From: Emydura subglobosa
Taxonomy: Eukaryota > Chordata > Testudines > Chelidae
Length of the DNA: 64,000 nucleotides
Reading direction: 5' to 3'
Assembly (NCBI GenBank): GCA_007922225.1
Contig: ML679969.1
Coordinates: 21,390,810-21,454,809 of the forward strand
Below are positions 1 to 13,230 of this stretch, in pieces; position 1 is the first letter of the stretch, and every line of letters starts with the position of its first letter. Under the pieces are notes generated by a model that saw only the letters and a program-made list of their open reading frames with translations, did no database searches and was not told the DNA's origin. The position numbers and the translations under genes were made by a program.

Positions 1-1014
1 AGCTCCTCCCCCCCCCGTCACACACAGCTCAGCCTTTCAGCGCCGAGCCCAGCTCCCATTCAATACATATCGCTCTCGTTCTCTGGGGTGCGCGATGTTT
101 GTGCGTTTCAGCCTCAGCCCAGCAGCCTTTTCATGGGGCTGAAATCGCCCTTCGAGAGGCAGAGCTGCCACCCACGTGCGAATGCACAGTCAGGTTGCCC
201 CGAGGAGAGACGCCCTAGTATTGTTGAGGTGCCACCCACGGGCCCAGCTGTGATCACAGGCGCAATCAGGCATGTGCCCCCAATGCTGAGCGAGCGCTCA
301 CACCCCAGCCCTGGGTTTTCTCACTCGGGATGTGCTGAACGCCATCTGAAGGTGTGTCTCTAAGAGACACCTCGGAATAGAAACGCCGGCAAACCGCAGC
401 TTCCCGAATGAGGTCACCTCGCCCCTGCAAGCTCCAAGGCGGGGGATGGGGGGGTATTTTTGACTGTTTTTATAACACTTCCCTCTCCGCTTCCGCAATA
501 CCTGATTAAACCATGAGCTCAGCCTTGCTGCAGCACCGACCTCCTCGCTGCCTGGAGACAAGGGAAGCAGCAACCTGAGCTCACGCGTTCTGATGTGGAG
601 GGATTGTTTTTCCTGGTAACCAGTTACTGAATATCCCTCAGCCAGGCTTCTTCCTCCAAATCCCTGCCACATCTGCTAAGTGAACCACATGCCCCCCGCC
701 CTTCCCGGATCTGTCTCAGTCCTAGCCGGAGAGGGGGTGATCTGTTTCCTTTGTGGTCATTGTCATTATCTGGCAATAACAATCTCTGACTCACATGTTT
801 TTCCTTCCCTGGACTTTTTGCGTAGTGTCCTCGGCAGAAGGGGCAGAGCTCTGTTTTACGTGGGCTGCTAACGGCACTAGACCAAGAGGAGCGGAGTGTG
901 AAGAGACCGCTTAGCACCTTTTAAAGGAGCAGAAAATAGTTTTGACCAGAGGAGGCAAAAGGAAAAACACAGACGTGGCCCTAAAATAGCGTTTGAAGGA
1001 ATGCATGTGTGAGA
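1..1014. other. Unassigned sequence at the window edge
   Basis: Moderately GC-rich, with no supported gene, RNA or repeat. Confidence 0.35.
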
Positions 1015-1790
1015 AAGTGGGAATTGTTCATAATGTGTTGTATGATTCCAGTATGTGCCTCAGTTTCCCCTATGTGCTGCATGGCTAAGTAGGTGGGGGA
1101 AAAGGTTCTTCAGTCTTTGCCACGCTCCAGGTGTGACTGAGCCTGGCTGTCTGGGCCCATGCCCATGGAGCGCCCAGAAGACAATTACCGGCAGTAGCAA
1201 TTAAGGACTGTGGATGGCCACCCTCGGCAGAAAGCCAGGGGCTTGTGACCAGCTGGAGAACAAAGGGCTAAGGAAGATGGGCAGGGAGCAAGAACAAAGC
1301 AGTAATGAGGAGCCCATTGGGGTTGTAAAGTGTGGGCTGTTGGAGGCAGGAGAACGTCTGGATTGGGACTAAAGAGGACTCTGGGCCGACCCAGATGGAC
1401 TTTGCTGTAACTCTGTGTTAACCAAGAACTTTTTACACTGTGTTCCAGACATCTAATAAACCCTTCTGCTTTTTATAACTGACTGTGAGTCACTCCAGAT
1501 CAAGGAAGTTGGGGGGAGTGCATTGCTCTCTTTGGGTTTGTAAGTCTCCCTCCTGGGTCCAATGCAGGGGGACTGGCTGAGAGGAGCTCAGGGCATGAAG
1601 CAGGGGTGCTAGAGGGTCGTTCCGGAGGCGTGAAGCCAAGGGGCTGGCCCCAGTGAGCGAGTGTGGCCCTAAGGGGGGCTGACAGACTGAAGGGATCTTC
1701 CCAGAGATGTTCCAGAGCTGTGCCAGAGCACTGGACCTGTGGGCCTCTACCCGCCAAACCATAGAGCAGGCGTCTACCCGGTATATGCGA
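1015..1790 (+). mobile_element. LTR-like retroelement fragment (solo LTR plus flank)
   Basis: The block tgcctcagtttcccctatgt, then acagacatctaataaaccc-like sequence with AATAAA at 1454-1459 and ctgactgtgagtcactccag after it, has the U3-R-U5 style of endogenous retrovirus LTRs seen in turtles. No gag, pol or env reading frame is present, and the borders are approximate. Confidence 0.45.
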
Positions 1791-1799
1791 TCGGTTCCA

Positions 1800-3589
1800 G
1801 GCAGGCTACTGGGTGGCTTCTACAACCATACATTCTGGCTACCATTTGTGGGCACCACAGACCCCCCAGAGCCCTGTTCCTAAAATAGCAGGCTTACCTG
1901 CTTCTCCTGGGCCAAAATTTCCGGGCCTTCCAAGCCAGAAGTGGCTGCAGTTCAGGGGTGCTGGCTCTATAGCTACAGTGTCAAGGGGTTGTGCAAGTGT
2001 AAGCTCTGATGGGTATGTCTGTAAGTATAAGGTCTCTGTTCCTAATGCACCCACCCCCTCCGCCGAGATCTGACGCCACTTGCTGATTCTGGCTGCCGGA
2101 AGGCTGATCTCCTGCACAATTAAATAAGATGTCATTAGTCAGCGAGATGTTACAGGAATCGATAGACAATGATGCAGATTAAACGCCAGGAGATTTTAGA
2201 AGGCACTTAAAGGGAAGAGAGCAGAGCTGAGCATTCAGTGGAGAACACTTATCGATGGTCCATTTAATGCTCACCCCTGGGGAACTGCATAAGGATTCTC
2301 AGCGAGCCCAGTGCGAGCCTCAGAGGTTGGGGGTGTGTTTCGGGGCAGTGGAGGAGGGCAGGTTCGGGACCAGTCTCACAGCGCCGGGGAGATCAGATCC
2401 GCAAAAGGCCTTGCTCAGCCCCTGATGGAATTCGGCTGGGAGGAAAGAGCCCAGGCTCCAGACACCGGCCTGCTGTGTTCCCCAAGGCAGCCTAGCCCTG
2501 TCCCGCTGCCCCACAGACACGTGCCAGCCAGGATCGTGAGTGAATCCGGTCCTCTAAAGAGATCGGTTCTCTGGCTCTCAGCCGTCACCAACTTCCTAGA
2601 CTTTCCACTGGAGAACAGGCCCACTGCCTCAGTGCGATCTAGAGCTAGTTCTGAAGCAACCGCAACGCCAGAGCAAAGGGAGCGGGCCAGGCCATGGCGC
2701 AGAGAGGGAAGAGGCGCAGCCCCGGGAGAACCGGCTAAGGAAACAGTTAAGGAAAGAAAACAGAGAGACCAGCTGAGGACAGAGTGAACCTGCTCCTTTC
2801 TTTAGTTGTAGGATCATCGGCATTTTGCAAGGGCTAAGTACCAGTTCCTGCTATAGCCGGCCAGAGACAACCCAAGGGCAGCAACAGTCACCATGGGCCA
2901 CCCCCCACCAGCCCTGTGCCAAAGAGACCAGCGCCCTGAGCACAAACAAGGGTTACCGAGAGCAGCTGGGACCTCAGCCTGAAACACAGGGAAGGGGGTT
3001 GCTGAGCTGGGGATCCAGCCTTATGCCCAGCATGCGCTAAAGCAGATAGAGGCGGCGCCCTTGAGAGAGAACGAGGCTGACATTGCTAGGGCACGTGCTC
3101 TTTCCCTCCCCGCTGAGCCTGTCAGAGACACACCCTCTGCCCCTCCCCCCCCTTGGCCAGGCCAGGCCCTGATGTGGGGAGCCTCCCTCCCGCTGGCGTA
3201 TGGTGTGTGGCAGCGGCAGCCAGCCTGCAGGTGCTAACAGCCCACCCCAGCGGGCTGCCGGTGGAAAGCCCAGAGTGTGCTTTGAAGCGAGTCACTGTTG
3301 CAGTCAGGGCCTGGGGGGGCCGCGGGGAGCGGTGTCCTGCTACCCTTATTGCCCCGGGGGGCCTTTCACCTGGGGGCTTTGATCCAGATCCTCAAAGGTA
3401 GCTCAGCTCCCACAGCCCAGTGAAAAAAATGTTTTTTGGGTGCCAACACACCTTTGAGGAGCTGGGTCTTGCAGTTTATCCGACTCCCCCCCAAAAAAAA
3501 TTCACTCCCCCAAGGCCTCCCGGGGATTATCTGTGGCTGGAGGGGTCCCTGGGACTGACGCTCTTTTGTAATGTTTAGATGGGCACCCA
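1800..3589. other. Non-coding flank beyond the PCDHG 3' end
   Basis: No recognisable gene. In mammals DIAPH1 converges on the PCDHG 3' end; I found no formin exon here. Confidence 0.4.
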
Positions 3590-4200
3590 GCTCACCGCTT
3601 TGCCTCGGAGTTTGAATGGCCACGGCTCAGAGGCGCCGCAGGCTCGCCTAGTTCATTCATTCTGCTCCAGCTCAGCCGTGACTTATCCGCCCCCTCCCTG
3701 CAGCCCGGACAGTCACTCGCCGCTGCGCTCCAGCCTGGCTCCGAAGAGCAGCCGGAGCTTTGGGGATCAGGTTCCCCTCCCCCGCCTCAGCCTCGCGTCT
3801 GACATCTGCAGCGAGCGGAGCGACTCCTCTCCGAGCTCCCCGGTTGCCTAATCCGAGCCCTGGGCGGCCCCCCCGCAAGCATCCCCGGCCGGCAGGCAGC
3901 TGCAGCCCGCCCCAATGCACGTTCGGCACAGCGGTGACACCAAGACACAAACCGCGGGGGGCCAGGCCAGGGCAGCGCGGCGGGGGTTCGTCCCTTGCAC
4001 CCAACGGTCCGGTTCAGGCCGCGAGGGTTCCAGATGGCCGGGTTCCCCTGGCCCGGCCTGTGCTGGAGACAGGCACAGCGGTGTCACGGCCCCTGCTCCA
4101 CGGCGACCGAGGCGGGGCAGCGGTGAAGCCGGCACGCAGAAATCGCATCTCCAAGCAGCGAGTGGGAGGGTCCCAGGCTGGGTTACCCAAAAAAACTCGC
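3590..4200. promoter_or_regulatory. CpG-rich block downstream of the PCDHG 3' end
   Basis: Dense CpG and GC-box-like sequence (ccgccgct, gggcggcc) with no supported exon. It could be a CpG island of an unannotated transcript or a distal element of the cluster; in mouse, enhancers that act on beta and gamma protocadherins lie downstream of the gamma constant exons. Function is inference. Confidence 0.35.
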
Positions 4201-4214
4201 CCAGTAGTGAAGAG

Positions 4215-5440
4215 CCCTGAGGGGGCCTGAGGGAAAAGTGTGGGGAAGGGGAGAGAACAGCACCATGTCAGTGATGGGGGAGAGAATAGCGCTGTGTTTG
4301 TGATGGCCCCTGCCAATGATGGGGGAGGGGAGCACTGGGTCCATCAGTGATGGGGGAGGGGGAGAAGAGCCCCCTGTTAGTGAGGGAGGAAGGGCAACAG
4401 TGAGCCCTGTCAGAGTTGGGGGAGAGAAAGAGAAAAGCACCCTGTCATTCATGATGAGAGGCAAGGGAAAATGGCATCCTATCAGTGGTGCGGGAGGGTG
4501 AGAAAATAGCACCCATCCAGTGACAGTGATGGGGGAGGGGGAGAACAGCACTGTATCAGAGATGGGGGAGGGGGAGCACTGGGCCCATCAGTGATTGGAG
4601 GAGAAAAGCACCCTGTTAGTGACGGAGGAGGGGGAACATGGGCTCTGCCACTGATGGGGGAAGGGGAGAGAATAGCACTGTGTCAGTGATGGGGGAGGGG
4701 AAGTACTGAGCCCATTAGTGATTGGGGGAAGGGGGAGAAAAGCACCCTGCCAGTGATGGAGGAAGGGCAACATTGAGCCCTATCAGGCATTTCAGTCATC
4801 TGTCCAGAGGATGAAAATATCATCGATGGGCTGGGCCCTATCACAGATGATGGAGGGGGGAGAAATGCACCCTTGTCAGTGATGGGCAAGGGGCAGCACT
4901 GAGCCCTGTCAGAAATGGGGGAGGAGGAGAGAAAAGCACCCTATGACTGATGCTGGAGATGCAGGTGGGGCCCTGTCAGTGATGGGGGTGGTGGGCAGAG
5001 GATGCTTTCATTGATGGTTATGGGGAGGAGGGAGAACAACCCTATGCGGGATGGGGGATGCTGACCCGTCAGAGATGGGGGAGGGTGAGTGCTGGGCCTT
5101 TCATTACCAGGGGAGGGGAGTGCTGAGCACTCGCAGTGTTGGGGGAGGGGAAGAACAGCACTCTGTCAGTGATGGAGGGTTCTGGACCCTGTCACTGATG
5201 GGGGGGGAAGAACATGGGGTCCTGTTAGTGATGGGGGAGGGGAAGTGCTGAGCCCTGTCAGTGATGGGGGAAAGGGAGTGCTGGGGGATCACTGGGTGCT
5301 GTCAGTGACAGAGGAGTGGTGGTGGGGCAGCACTGGGCCCTTTCACTGCTGGTGGTAGAGGTGATGGGTAGCAATGAATGCTGTCACGGATGGCTGTGGA
5401 GTTGGTGGGGGAGCATTGGGCCCTGTCAGAATGACTGGAG
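4215..5440. repeat. Minisatellite, about 32-36 base degenerate unit
   Basis: About 35 head-to-tail copies built on cagtgatgggggaggggaga followed by a short gcactgagccctgt-like arm. Units alternate between a long (agaacagcaccctgt) and a short (gcactgggcccat) form, suggesting a higher-order dimer. One insertion at about 4785-4850 holds a piece related to the YIDDIF retroelement fragment at 22.14 kb, in opposite orientation. All ORFs here are composition artefacts. Confidence 0.85.
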
Positions 5441-6009
5441 AGGTGGGGACAGAAACAGGGATATTTCTCTTCTAGTATTTCATTTCCCAGTCCATAAGCA
5501 ATTGACATAATGAGCAAGAATAACATAAGCAATTGCCCATCTGTGGAACGTATGTGTACCCAACCAGTGGGCCCATGCTCCAGCTCAGTGGCATGCTCTC
5601 TTTTCTCCACAAGCCTGCAGAGGCCTCTGTGTGGACTCTGCTACCCAACCCCAAACCTGCAGGTCAAACGGGAATGAATGTATGCAGATTGAATTTGCAG
5701 TACCTAGAATGTGGTTACTCCCTGCACTCCACGGATCCCCCTCAGGGGCTGACTGCATTCCCCATAGCCATGCTTTGCCAGGGGCCATAGGGTCCAAGAG
5801 GCCAAGCACCAGTTCCCAAGGGATAATTCAGTTTTCACTCCATTACGCAAGAATAATTCCTGGAGCATCAAGCTCCGAAACACTTTCTGTAGGTTGAATG
5901 ATAATTTACCAAATACCCATACTATTTGCCTCAGTTTGCAGCTTCTGGACACACAGCAGTCAAATAGAAAAACATGCAGGCAGGCAGACTCTCAGGAACA
6001 ACTTTACAA

Positions 6010-8634
6010 TCAGTTCAGAAGAAACCATTTTATTATTTTTTTCCCAAAGAAAAAAAGCAATATAAATATTAGAGTATAAAACTTGCGTGTAACACATTGA
6101 CATTGGTCTATATGGATATAAGGAGGATATAAGCATTTATATAATATATAAGTATAATTCAATATTAGACACATTGAAAAGACAAGTGTGTTTTCATTTC
6201 ACATACACTTAGAGCACAGACCACATGGAAAGAAGATAAAGAGAAATTGAAAATACTGATGTCCACAAGTTAGTTACTAAGATAAAATAACACACCACTA
6301 GTACAAAACACTCTCTACACTACCTCAGATTGCTGATTAAAAGGAAATATAAACACTACAAGTCATCTACAATACTTCTAGAAGGGTCACATAATAACTA
6401 CATTAGTCTGTATAAGCCTTACTAACTGTGTAAACTGTTTCTAGTGCAGCCACCGCACAGGGTGACTGGGAGCAGTACAAAAATCATACACAGACAAGTT
6501 CTTCCCATAGACAGGTCCTGTTTCTCTAGTCATAAGGAGATAGCAATTGGCTAGCGAGGCATCTATTAGTGCACAATGCTCTGGTGAATACTGCCAGAGG
6601 TGGAGCTGCTTCAAGACCAGGCAAGCATCTTGGCTGCTTGGAGAAAGTTTAACATGAGTGATCATAGAAGGCTGAATCTTCTCAGGTGAGTTATTCATTA
6701 GAAGTTAAAAAAATCCTGGCATTGTTATCCCTGTATCCTTACCCTTGTCTTCTCAGGTCTGTCCCACTTACTTTGATATGGGAAACCAGCCCAGTGTGAA
6801 GGGCATTCCCCTTTTCTAGATGAAAAGGGGCTTAAGGGTACAATACAGTCTTTCTGACTGACTAGGTGCTTGTGGGGACCTGATGCCAAGCTAACTAGAT
6901 GCTAAGGGTACACTACATACTCTCTCTTTGCTGTGTTTGGACCAGCAGTGAGGAGGGTACATAGTTACAAAGGGCACATAGTGGAGAGACCCTACTTCTC
7001 GACAATTCTATTCTATCACTGTGGTAAAAATCCCAATACCAGTGGTACCAACAACAAAACAAAGTCTTCTTGTCCATATTTCTGATTAAATCCAGTGGAT
7101 TTTGAGTCACATCTCATTGCTTGTATACAGTTAGAGTCTGGGCTGGAATGAGCAAGTGGTCCAGCAGTATCCTTCACTGTATCAGAATCCTACCTCTTAG
7201 TCACTTGACTGACCTGGGCCATTCTGTGAGCATCCCCAGAGCAGTTCTCAGGCTCACTGGCTTTATAGTCAGTGGCATGTGCTCAGCTCCAGTTCTTGTG
7301 TTCCATCAAATCAACTGTCAGTTACTGAGTATCCAGTTCTGAAGGCCAGTGAACTAAGGCTGCTGCTCTGCATAGATATGGAATGTGCAAATCTCATCAC
7401 TGCTCTAGACCAGGGCAATGGCTCTTTATAACACATTGTGCCACTTATTACTGAAAGCCACTCCTAGATAGACACTACTTGGCCTGCACTGAGACTCACT
7501 TATCTGACAGTGTATTTACACCATGCTGTACATGCATGCAATGATTTCTCTAGATCTGGTGGAGTTAGCGGTCCTACTGTAGATGTGAGGTGAGTATTTT
7601 GCATGCAGTTCAATGTGCAGAAATGTGAAGCATTCAGTCTCCATTCCGTACAAGCAGTTCAGAGCTAATTCTCTGATAATATCAGTCCTTGATATGGACT
7701 TAGCTATTTCACTGCTTTAAGGAGCTGCAGCTCCTTGTTCTCACAGCAGGGGACTTAGACTTTCTTAACTGTAATTCCAGGAAAACATTAACTGTACATA
7801 TAAATATTTACTGCAAAGTATTGAGGAGATGAATTTTCTCTTTAGAGGCCTCTAAATCAATATGGACAGGTTTTGTATATTTCAATAATGCTAGTGGCAT
7901 GCTCTGTACTTAGATCTTTTCCACTGCAGTTTGAATGCATTCCCTGTCTCTCAGACATCGTGATTTTTGTTTCATATTTCAGGCCATCATTGGTCATACA
8001 CAAAAAATGTTTAAAATGCATCATAGCCTTATTTCCATGAGCTTGTGCAGTATAAACACTTATTTCTTTTAGAATAACAGGTACACAGGAACTGAAGCAC
8101 TCCCTACCAACTTCGTAACTAGGAATCCATTTCAAGATTACTTAGGGTGAGATTTACTAATGGAAAGTTAAATATCAGAATTTGGAACATGGGTTCTAAT
8201 CTGGGGAACTTTTTTTTTTTTTTGAAAATGATCAAAGGTATATAAATAAAAAAAATCCATGTTAAAATTATTTACACTGGATGAAGCCAAGTACAAGCCT
8301 TGCGACTTTCTTGGACCATTCTGGAGCAAACCAAATCCAAAGACATTTTTAAAAGATTTTACATGCTTGCATATTAAATTACCCAAGTGATAGTATAAAA
8401 TATTAGTTAGTATTCACAGGGCACTTGGTTTTTGTTTTGTTTTGTTTCCAATTATTTTTCATCATGAGAACTAACAGTAGGAGCCCTACTCCTAGCTCTG
8501 ATGATGACATACATTCGTAATGGTTCCTACTTTTTCATCACAAAATTCACATTCATCCTCTATCCTAGGCTGTGATTTGGGGGAGTGCTGGAGGGGTCTG
8601 CCCTGTAGGTCTGAGTTGCTAATGGTCTGTCAAT
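6010..8634 (-). other. Shared 3' untranslated region of PCDHG transcripts
   Basis: The sequence runs from the stop codon to the first clear minus-strand AATAAA (tttatt on the plus strand, 6029-6034). No strong alternative signal was found between. The A/T-rich composition and lack of repeats other than a poly-T tract at 8211-8223 fit a conserved UTR. The exact cleavage site, and whether shorter forms exist, cannot be read from sequence. Confidence 0.5.
6029..6034 (-). terminator. Polyadenylation signal AATAAA
   Basis: Minus-strand AATAAA, followed in transcript direction by atggtttcttctgaactgat. It is the first canonical signal after the CON3 stop and would serve all gamma isoforms. Confidence 0.5.
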
Positions 8635-8861
8635 CTACTTCTTCTCCTTCTTCCCAGACTTCTTCTTGTTTCCACCTGAAGAGCCTGAGCTCTTCCCGTC
8701 TCGTTTACCTGAGGAGTTGGAGAGGGTGGCAGTGCTGCCCGGGATGTACACATTCTGTCTGTAGTCAGGGACGTGCTGCAGAGTGAACTGGGGGCCATAC
8801 CTGGTGCTGAGGCCCATAGTGCCGGCTCCTCCACCCAGAGTAGAGTTCCCATCAGCTGCTT
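8635..8861 (-). CDS. PCDHG (constant exon 3): Protocadherin gamma constant exon 3 (C-terminus)
   Basis: The acceptor cctgtgcag precedes AA, which completes glutamate from CON2; then [40 protein letters not shown] and the lysine-rich end [12 protein letters not shown], stop TAG at 8635-8637. CON1 to CON3 add up to 375 nt, or 124 residues plus stop, the same length as the mammalian gamma constant domain. The basic tail is a known lipid-binding and phosphorylation segment in mammals. The ATG seen 28 bases upstream in the intron is not a real start. Confidence 0.97.
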
Positions 8862-8934
8862 CTGCACAGGGCACAGGAGGGAAGACCATTAATATCTACA
8901 AGAGTGAAATCTCAACTTATTATTAATTATTCCT

Positions 8935-9145
8935 ATTACAGTAGAGCCTACAGGCCTCAACCAAGATTGAGGCCCTTTGTGCCATGTGTTCTACAGACAC
9001 ATAGTGAGAGACAGTCCCTGTCTCAAAGAGCTTGCAGTCTACATAGACAAGAAAGACAACGTCACACAGGGGTCAGTGGCAGAGTGAGGCACTGAATCCA
9101 GGACTCCTGAGTGCCAGTCCAGAGCCTTAATCACAAGTTCATCCT
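8935..9145 (+). repeat. MIR-like SINE
   Basis: Contains agtccctgtctcaaagagct, gtcacacaggggtcagtggc and atccaggactcctgagtgcc in SINE order, with an internal deletion relative to the copy at 21.07 kb. It lies 75 bases inside the intron from CON3. Confidence 0.6.
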
Positions 9146-9149
9146 TAGA

Positions 9150-12100
9150 TTGTGAAAAACTGTAGTGTTTCATAAGAGGATGAAGAGTAGATTAATATAC
9201 CAAGAGGAGCAGATCTGTCCCAAGACTCTTGGCAGAAAGGTGGTGATTACAACATCAGAACAGAATGGAAACACAAACGAATTACTACTGATGAGCCACT
9301 ACACTGGCAGTAAAATGAGTTTCTCTGGATAAACAGAGGTAACTTTCTAAACCAAAAATATCAGAGCCTTCTATTATCAGAGTAGTATGAGACCTGTGTG
9401 GCGTGGGTCTCAGGGATAGAGCACAGAGGGCATAGGGGACAGCAGCAGCTCCAGTAGTGCATATCTAAGAATGGGGAGCAGGGCACAGGGCCAGGGAGGT
9501 GGGAAAGCAAAAGAACTCCTATCAACAGTTAAAATCCTTACTTCTCCCTCCTCAGAATATACCTCTAAAAAGAGCGGGGGCAGGTCAGTTTCTGAAGATG
9601 GAAGAGTTATTTGGTGCTCCCTGATTAAATGGGCAGTGCAATATATGATCATCCCAATCCTAGGCTAGTTCTTGAAAGTTTTTTTTCAGGACATGTTGCT
9701 ATTAGTAATGGTGCTGTCATTTACATGTTCAGGACAGTGTACTAGGAAGATGATGGAAAGAAATCCTATGTGCTTATCTGATCTTATTGCTCATCTCTTA
9801 ATTCTGGAACTCCTACCATTTGCCAGTCTGGTAGTGGCACATAAGCATCTGCTGCATGGCTGCTCTAGCCCCATCACTACCTAGCCTCTAGGGGCTAACA
9901 TAGTTGCACTCTACTCCCTGCCTGATAAATTCAGTACCTTTCATCTTGGTATCCATCTGCTGCTTAATATTCAAAACACTTCCCTTCCTCATCCAGAGAA
10001 ACCTGAGCATTATAAATATATTTAAACCAACTACTCAAGCCATTACTAGTATGCTATTATACTATTAAGAAAATTCCACCACTGGGTAATGTCAGATCTA
10101 GCAGTTCTTTCTAACCACTTTAAGTCCTGACCCCAGTATTGTTGTAGGATGGGTCTAATTTAGGGAGTAAAATATATGGAGTAATAGGAAATTCCTATAA
10201 TGCAACAGCACAAAGTGGTCCTGGGGAGCTGAGCATAATGTGATCAATATAGAAGCAGTGGTGCCTTTCATGGATCTGTGCCATAATTCTGAGCTGGGGA
10301 GCAGAGCATAGGAGGGAGGTAGATAAGTATAAGGATACCTGTAGTGCTGCAGGGAAAAAGAGCAAACAGAGATATCACAGGAGGAAAGCAGGGCACTCCT
10401 TTCATGCTGTAATGCTGACTTGATCTACAGAATAGAATGCAGAAGAGAGATGTGGGAAGTGGGAAAAAGGGGAAGAACCTCTGTAATGCAGGCTGTGGAT
10501 CACAGAGCACAAAGACGACTTGGGCAAGCAGGGAATTCCTGCAATATTGCAAGGAGTGGCTAATTCACAGGAGTCACTATGCACGTGGACTCTGACGTTA
10601 CCTACAAAAAGTGATCCAGGTCAGAAGATCTCAAAGAGTGGCCCATGGATTATCATTTGTTTGAGGAATCTTTTCCGATTAACCATGGAACATTCTGAGA
10701 TCCAGGCACTGGGGGACTGGGTATTTAGGGGGAAAGCTTTTTCTAACATAGTAGTCTGCAGAAGGAAAGAGCTTGATAATCACTGGTGCTGATGATTCCA
10801 ATGCTCCTATGCAGAAGAACTTTGTTAGCTCAAGAACACCTTGGAGCAGCGAAGCAATCTATACCCCTGTAATAGCCCCATCTTCACCCTATCTCAGGAA
10901 TCACATGCACATACTATATCAGTTTTGGGGTGAGAAATTTTCTAGGGATAGAATCAGCACAGCCACACCACTTCCCTGACTCTCTCCTGATTATTGCTGA
11001 GGTCATTTGGTTAATAGCAGGTGTACAGCATCAACCAGCCCAGTATGTATTAGGTGCCTTATGCTTAAATAAATCATGCATGGGAACTACCTGAATAGCT
11101 ATTGATCTTGCATTCAATGGCACAGATCTGATCTGGCGACTAGAGATCAGTGGGGGATGATAGAGCAAGACTGAGCACTATACAATTGTCCTGACAAGAA
11201 TTTTACCCTCACTGTTTTCTCTTCTTCTTTAATCTTTCTTTCAAATTATATTTTTAACCTTCTTTAATTTAAAATACTTGCCTTGTTTTTTGTTTTTAAA
11301 TATGCAAATAAGCTAGTAGGAAAATATGTTCTGCTATTGGAGAAGATCAATTGGTGATGGAGACCTTAGTGCTAGCACCCAGCCAGCTCCCACTTGGGGA
11401 TCCCCTACTCCCTTGTAACATTGTACCATAACAATAGGACATGCTTGCACTGAACCTAATAGAGTCGCATTTGTTGCTTCTAAACAATAGGTTTTCTTCT
11501 TGATTTTTAGCAGTAAAAGGAGATGTCAGAGGAACACAGTCCAATGGCCCAAGGGCCAGTGCACAAGAACTGCTAGTGAAAAATGCACTGCAGGGAAATG
11601 CGATTTTGGACTCTGGTGTGAAATCCGTCAGGCTCTCCTGTGGTTTATGATACCTCCTGATTTCCCAGTTGGACTCTATAGTTTTGGGATACTTGGCTAC
11701 TTTTCTTTTTAGAACTGATTCCTGCAATTGGGTAGGATTACTTTTAAGAGTCTGTAGAGGGGCAGGAGGCATATACATTTTAATTATATTTATTGCTAAT
11801 CCACAAAGCTAACTATTTATTTCTTGGTTTTATTGTTCACCCCATGGAGTGTGTTCAGACATCTACCTTCTCATCATTTTAAATGTACTCAGAGACCTGT
11901 ATCTGTTAATCTCAGCAACAATTAATACACCAGTTCATTAACACATCCTTCAGGGTGTTTCAAAGTGTTCATGGGTAAACTAAACACTTCAGAGACATTC
12001 TCAGATTTGACTGCAAATGAGAGAACAGCTTGTGGTTCTATTCTTATTTCATTCAACAGTGCAGGTGGGGGTAGGGAATTTTCTCTGTGCTGATCCACTT

Positions 12101-13230
12101 CTTCATTTCAGATGGAGACAAACTGGCTGGCGGCGGACAGAGAGGGGGAGCTTTGCAGCTTTAAGAATGTGTTTACGGTACCACTTTAAATAGAACATTC
12201 ACTGTGGACTCAGCAATCTGTCTCCTCAGTCATCATATCACTGCTAGTGGCCTATCAATCCACTTCTGTGTCATAATGTTACTAAGAGAAGCCATCCCAG
12301 CTGCATTTTGAAAGTGTAAAGTACTGCAGGCCTGGTGGAATGAGGAGAAGGGGGAGGGGCTGTAAAATCAGTATGCAGAACAGCTTTTCTAAATGAAATA
12401 AACATCAGGAGCCAGCATGGTTTCCAGTGAGGAAAGTATCTGTGACGTTCACAGGCTGCCAGATGAGCCAGTTTGCCCAGTCTAAGAATCACCAGTGAGC
12501 TCAATGTGCTGTTTCTAGGTAACACTAAATTACTGTGGAACAGCAAGAGAACGGATATGGATCATTCAGCACTAAGCTGCTTTTCTGCAATAAGGGAGTT
12601 TCAACTCCTGTTGACTGGTAACGAGTCTTATTCAGTGTTTATCAATACCAATTCAAGCCTGTGCAGGTCTGAATAACTTCCTATAGACACATAAATATTA
12701 GGCTGTCTAAATAGCTTCATATTCCCTGACACTCTTTTAAGGTAACCTCCCATTATACTGCCACTTATGGTAAATGGTCTCAAATTGTAAATTGTCTTAT
12801 GGTCAAAGTGATCTGAGGAAAATAAATTAAATTATCCAGGATCTTAGATTAGACAAAAATAACCAACTCATGTCTCTGTTTCTCTTACAAACTGAGCTCA
12901 ATTCTGGCTAAGACAACACGCTTTAGGGGGATTATCACTTGAGCACTTGACACTGTGGCTGCTGTTGCGGCTTCCAGTGAACCCAATATAGAGATCTTTA
13001 TTTAACAGTGTATATAGTACAGCTTAGAAAGCCAGGCCTTGGCTTGTGGACAGGTGGGGTCTGAAAATCCAGGCAGGACCATCCTGGCCTTATTTCACTC
13101 ACTTCTACCACGACAACCAAAGCAGATTTTTCTTCTTCTACACATTGGATTGTATCAATTTAGATTATATCTAAAGTATTTTAAAAGGAGAGTCGCTAGA
13201 ATTAGATGCCATCAAGTATCTAACCTTTAG
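9150..13230. other. Intron 2 segment next to CON3
   Basis: A/T-rich intron with no recognised exon, RNA gene or named repeat apart from small fragments. Confidence 0.45.

Noticed and set aside
2311..2787. 158-codon plus-strand ORF beyond the PCDHG 3' end
   Set aside because: No signal, domain or repeat-free codon pattern; looks like chance open frame in GC-rich sequence.
4183..4551. 122-codon minus-strand ORF
   Set aside because: Translation of the minisatellite.
11347..11778. 143-codon minus-strand ORF in intron 2
   Set aside because: No recognisable motif and no splice-site context; left as chance.
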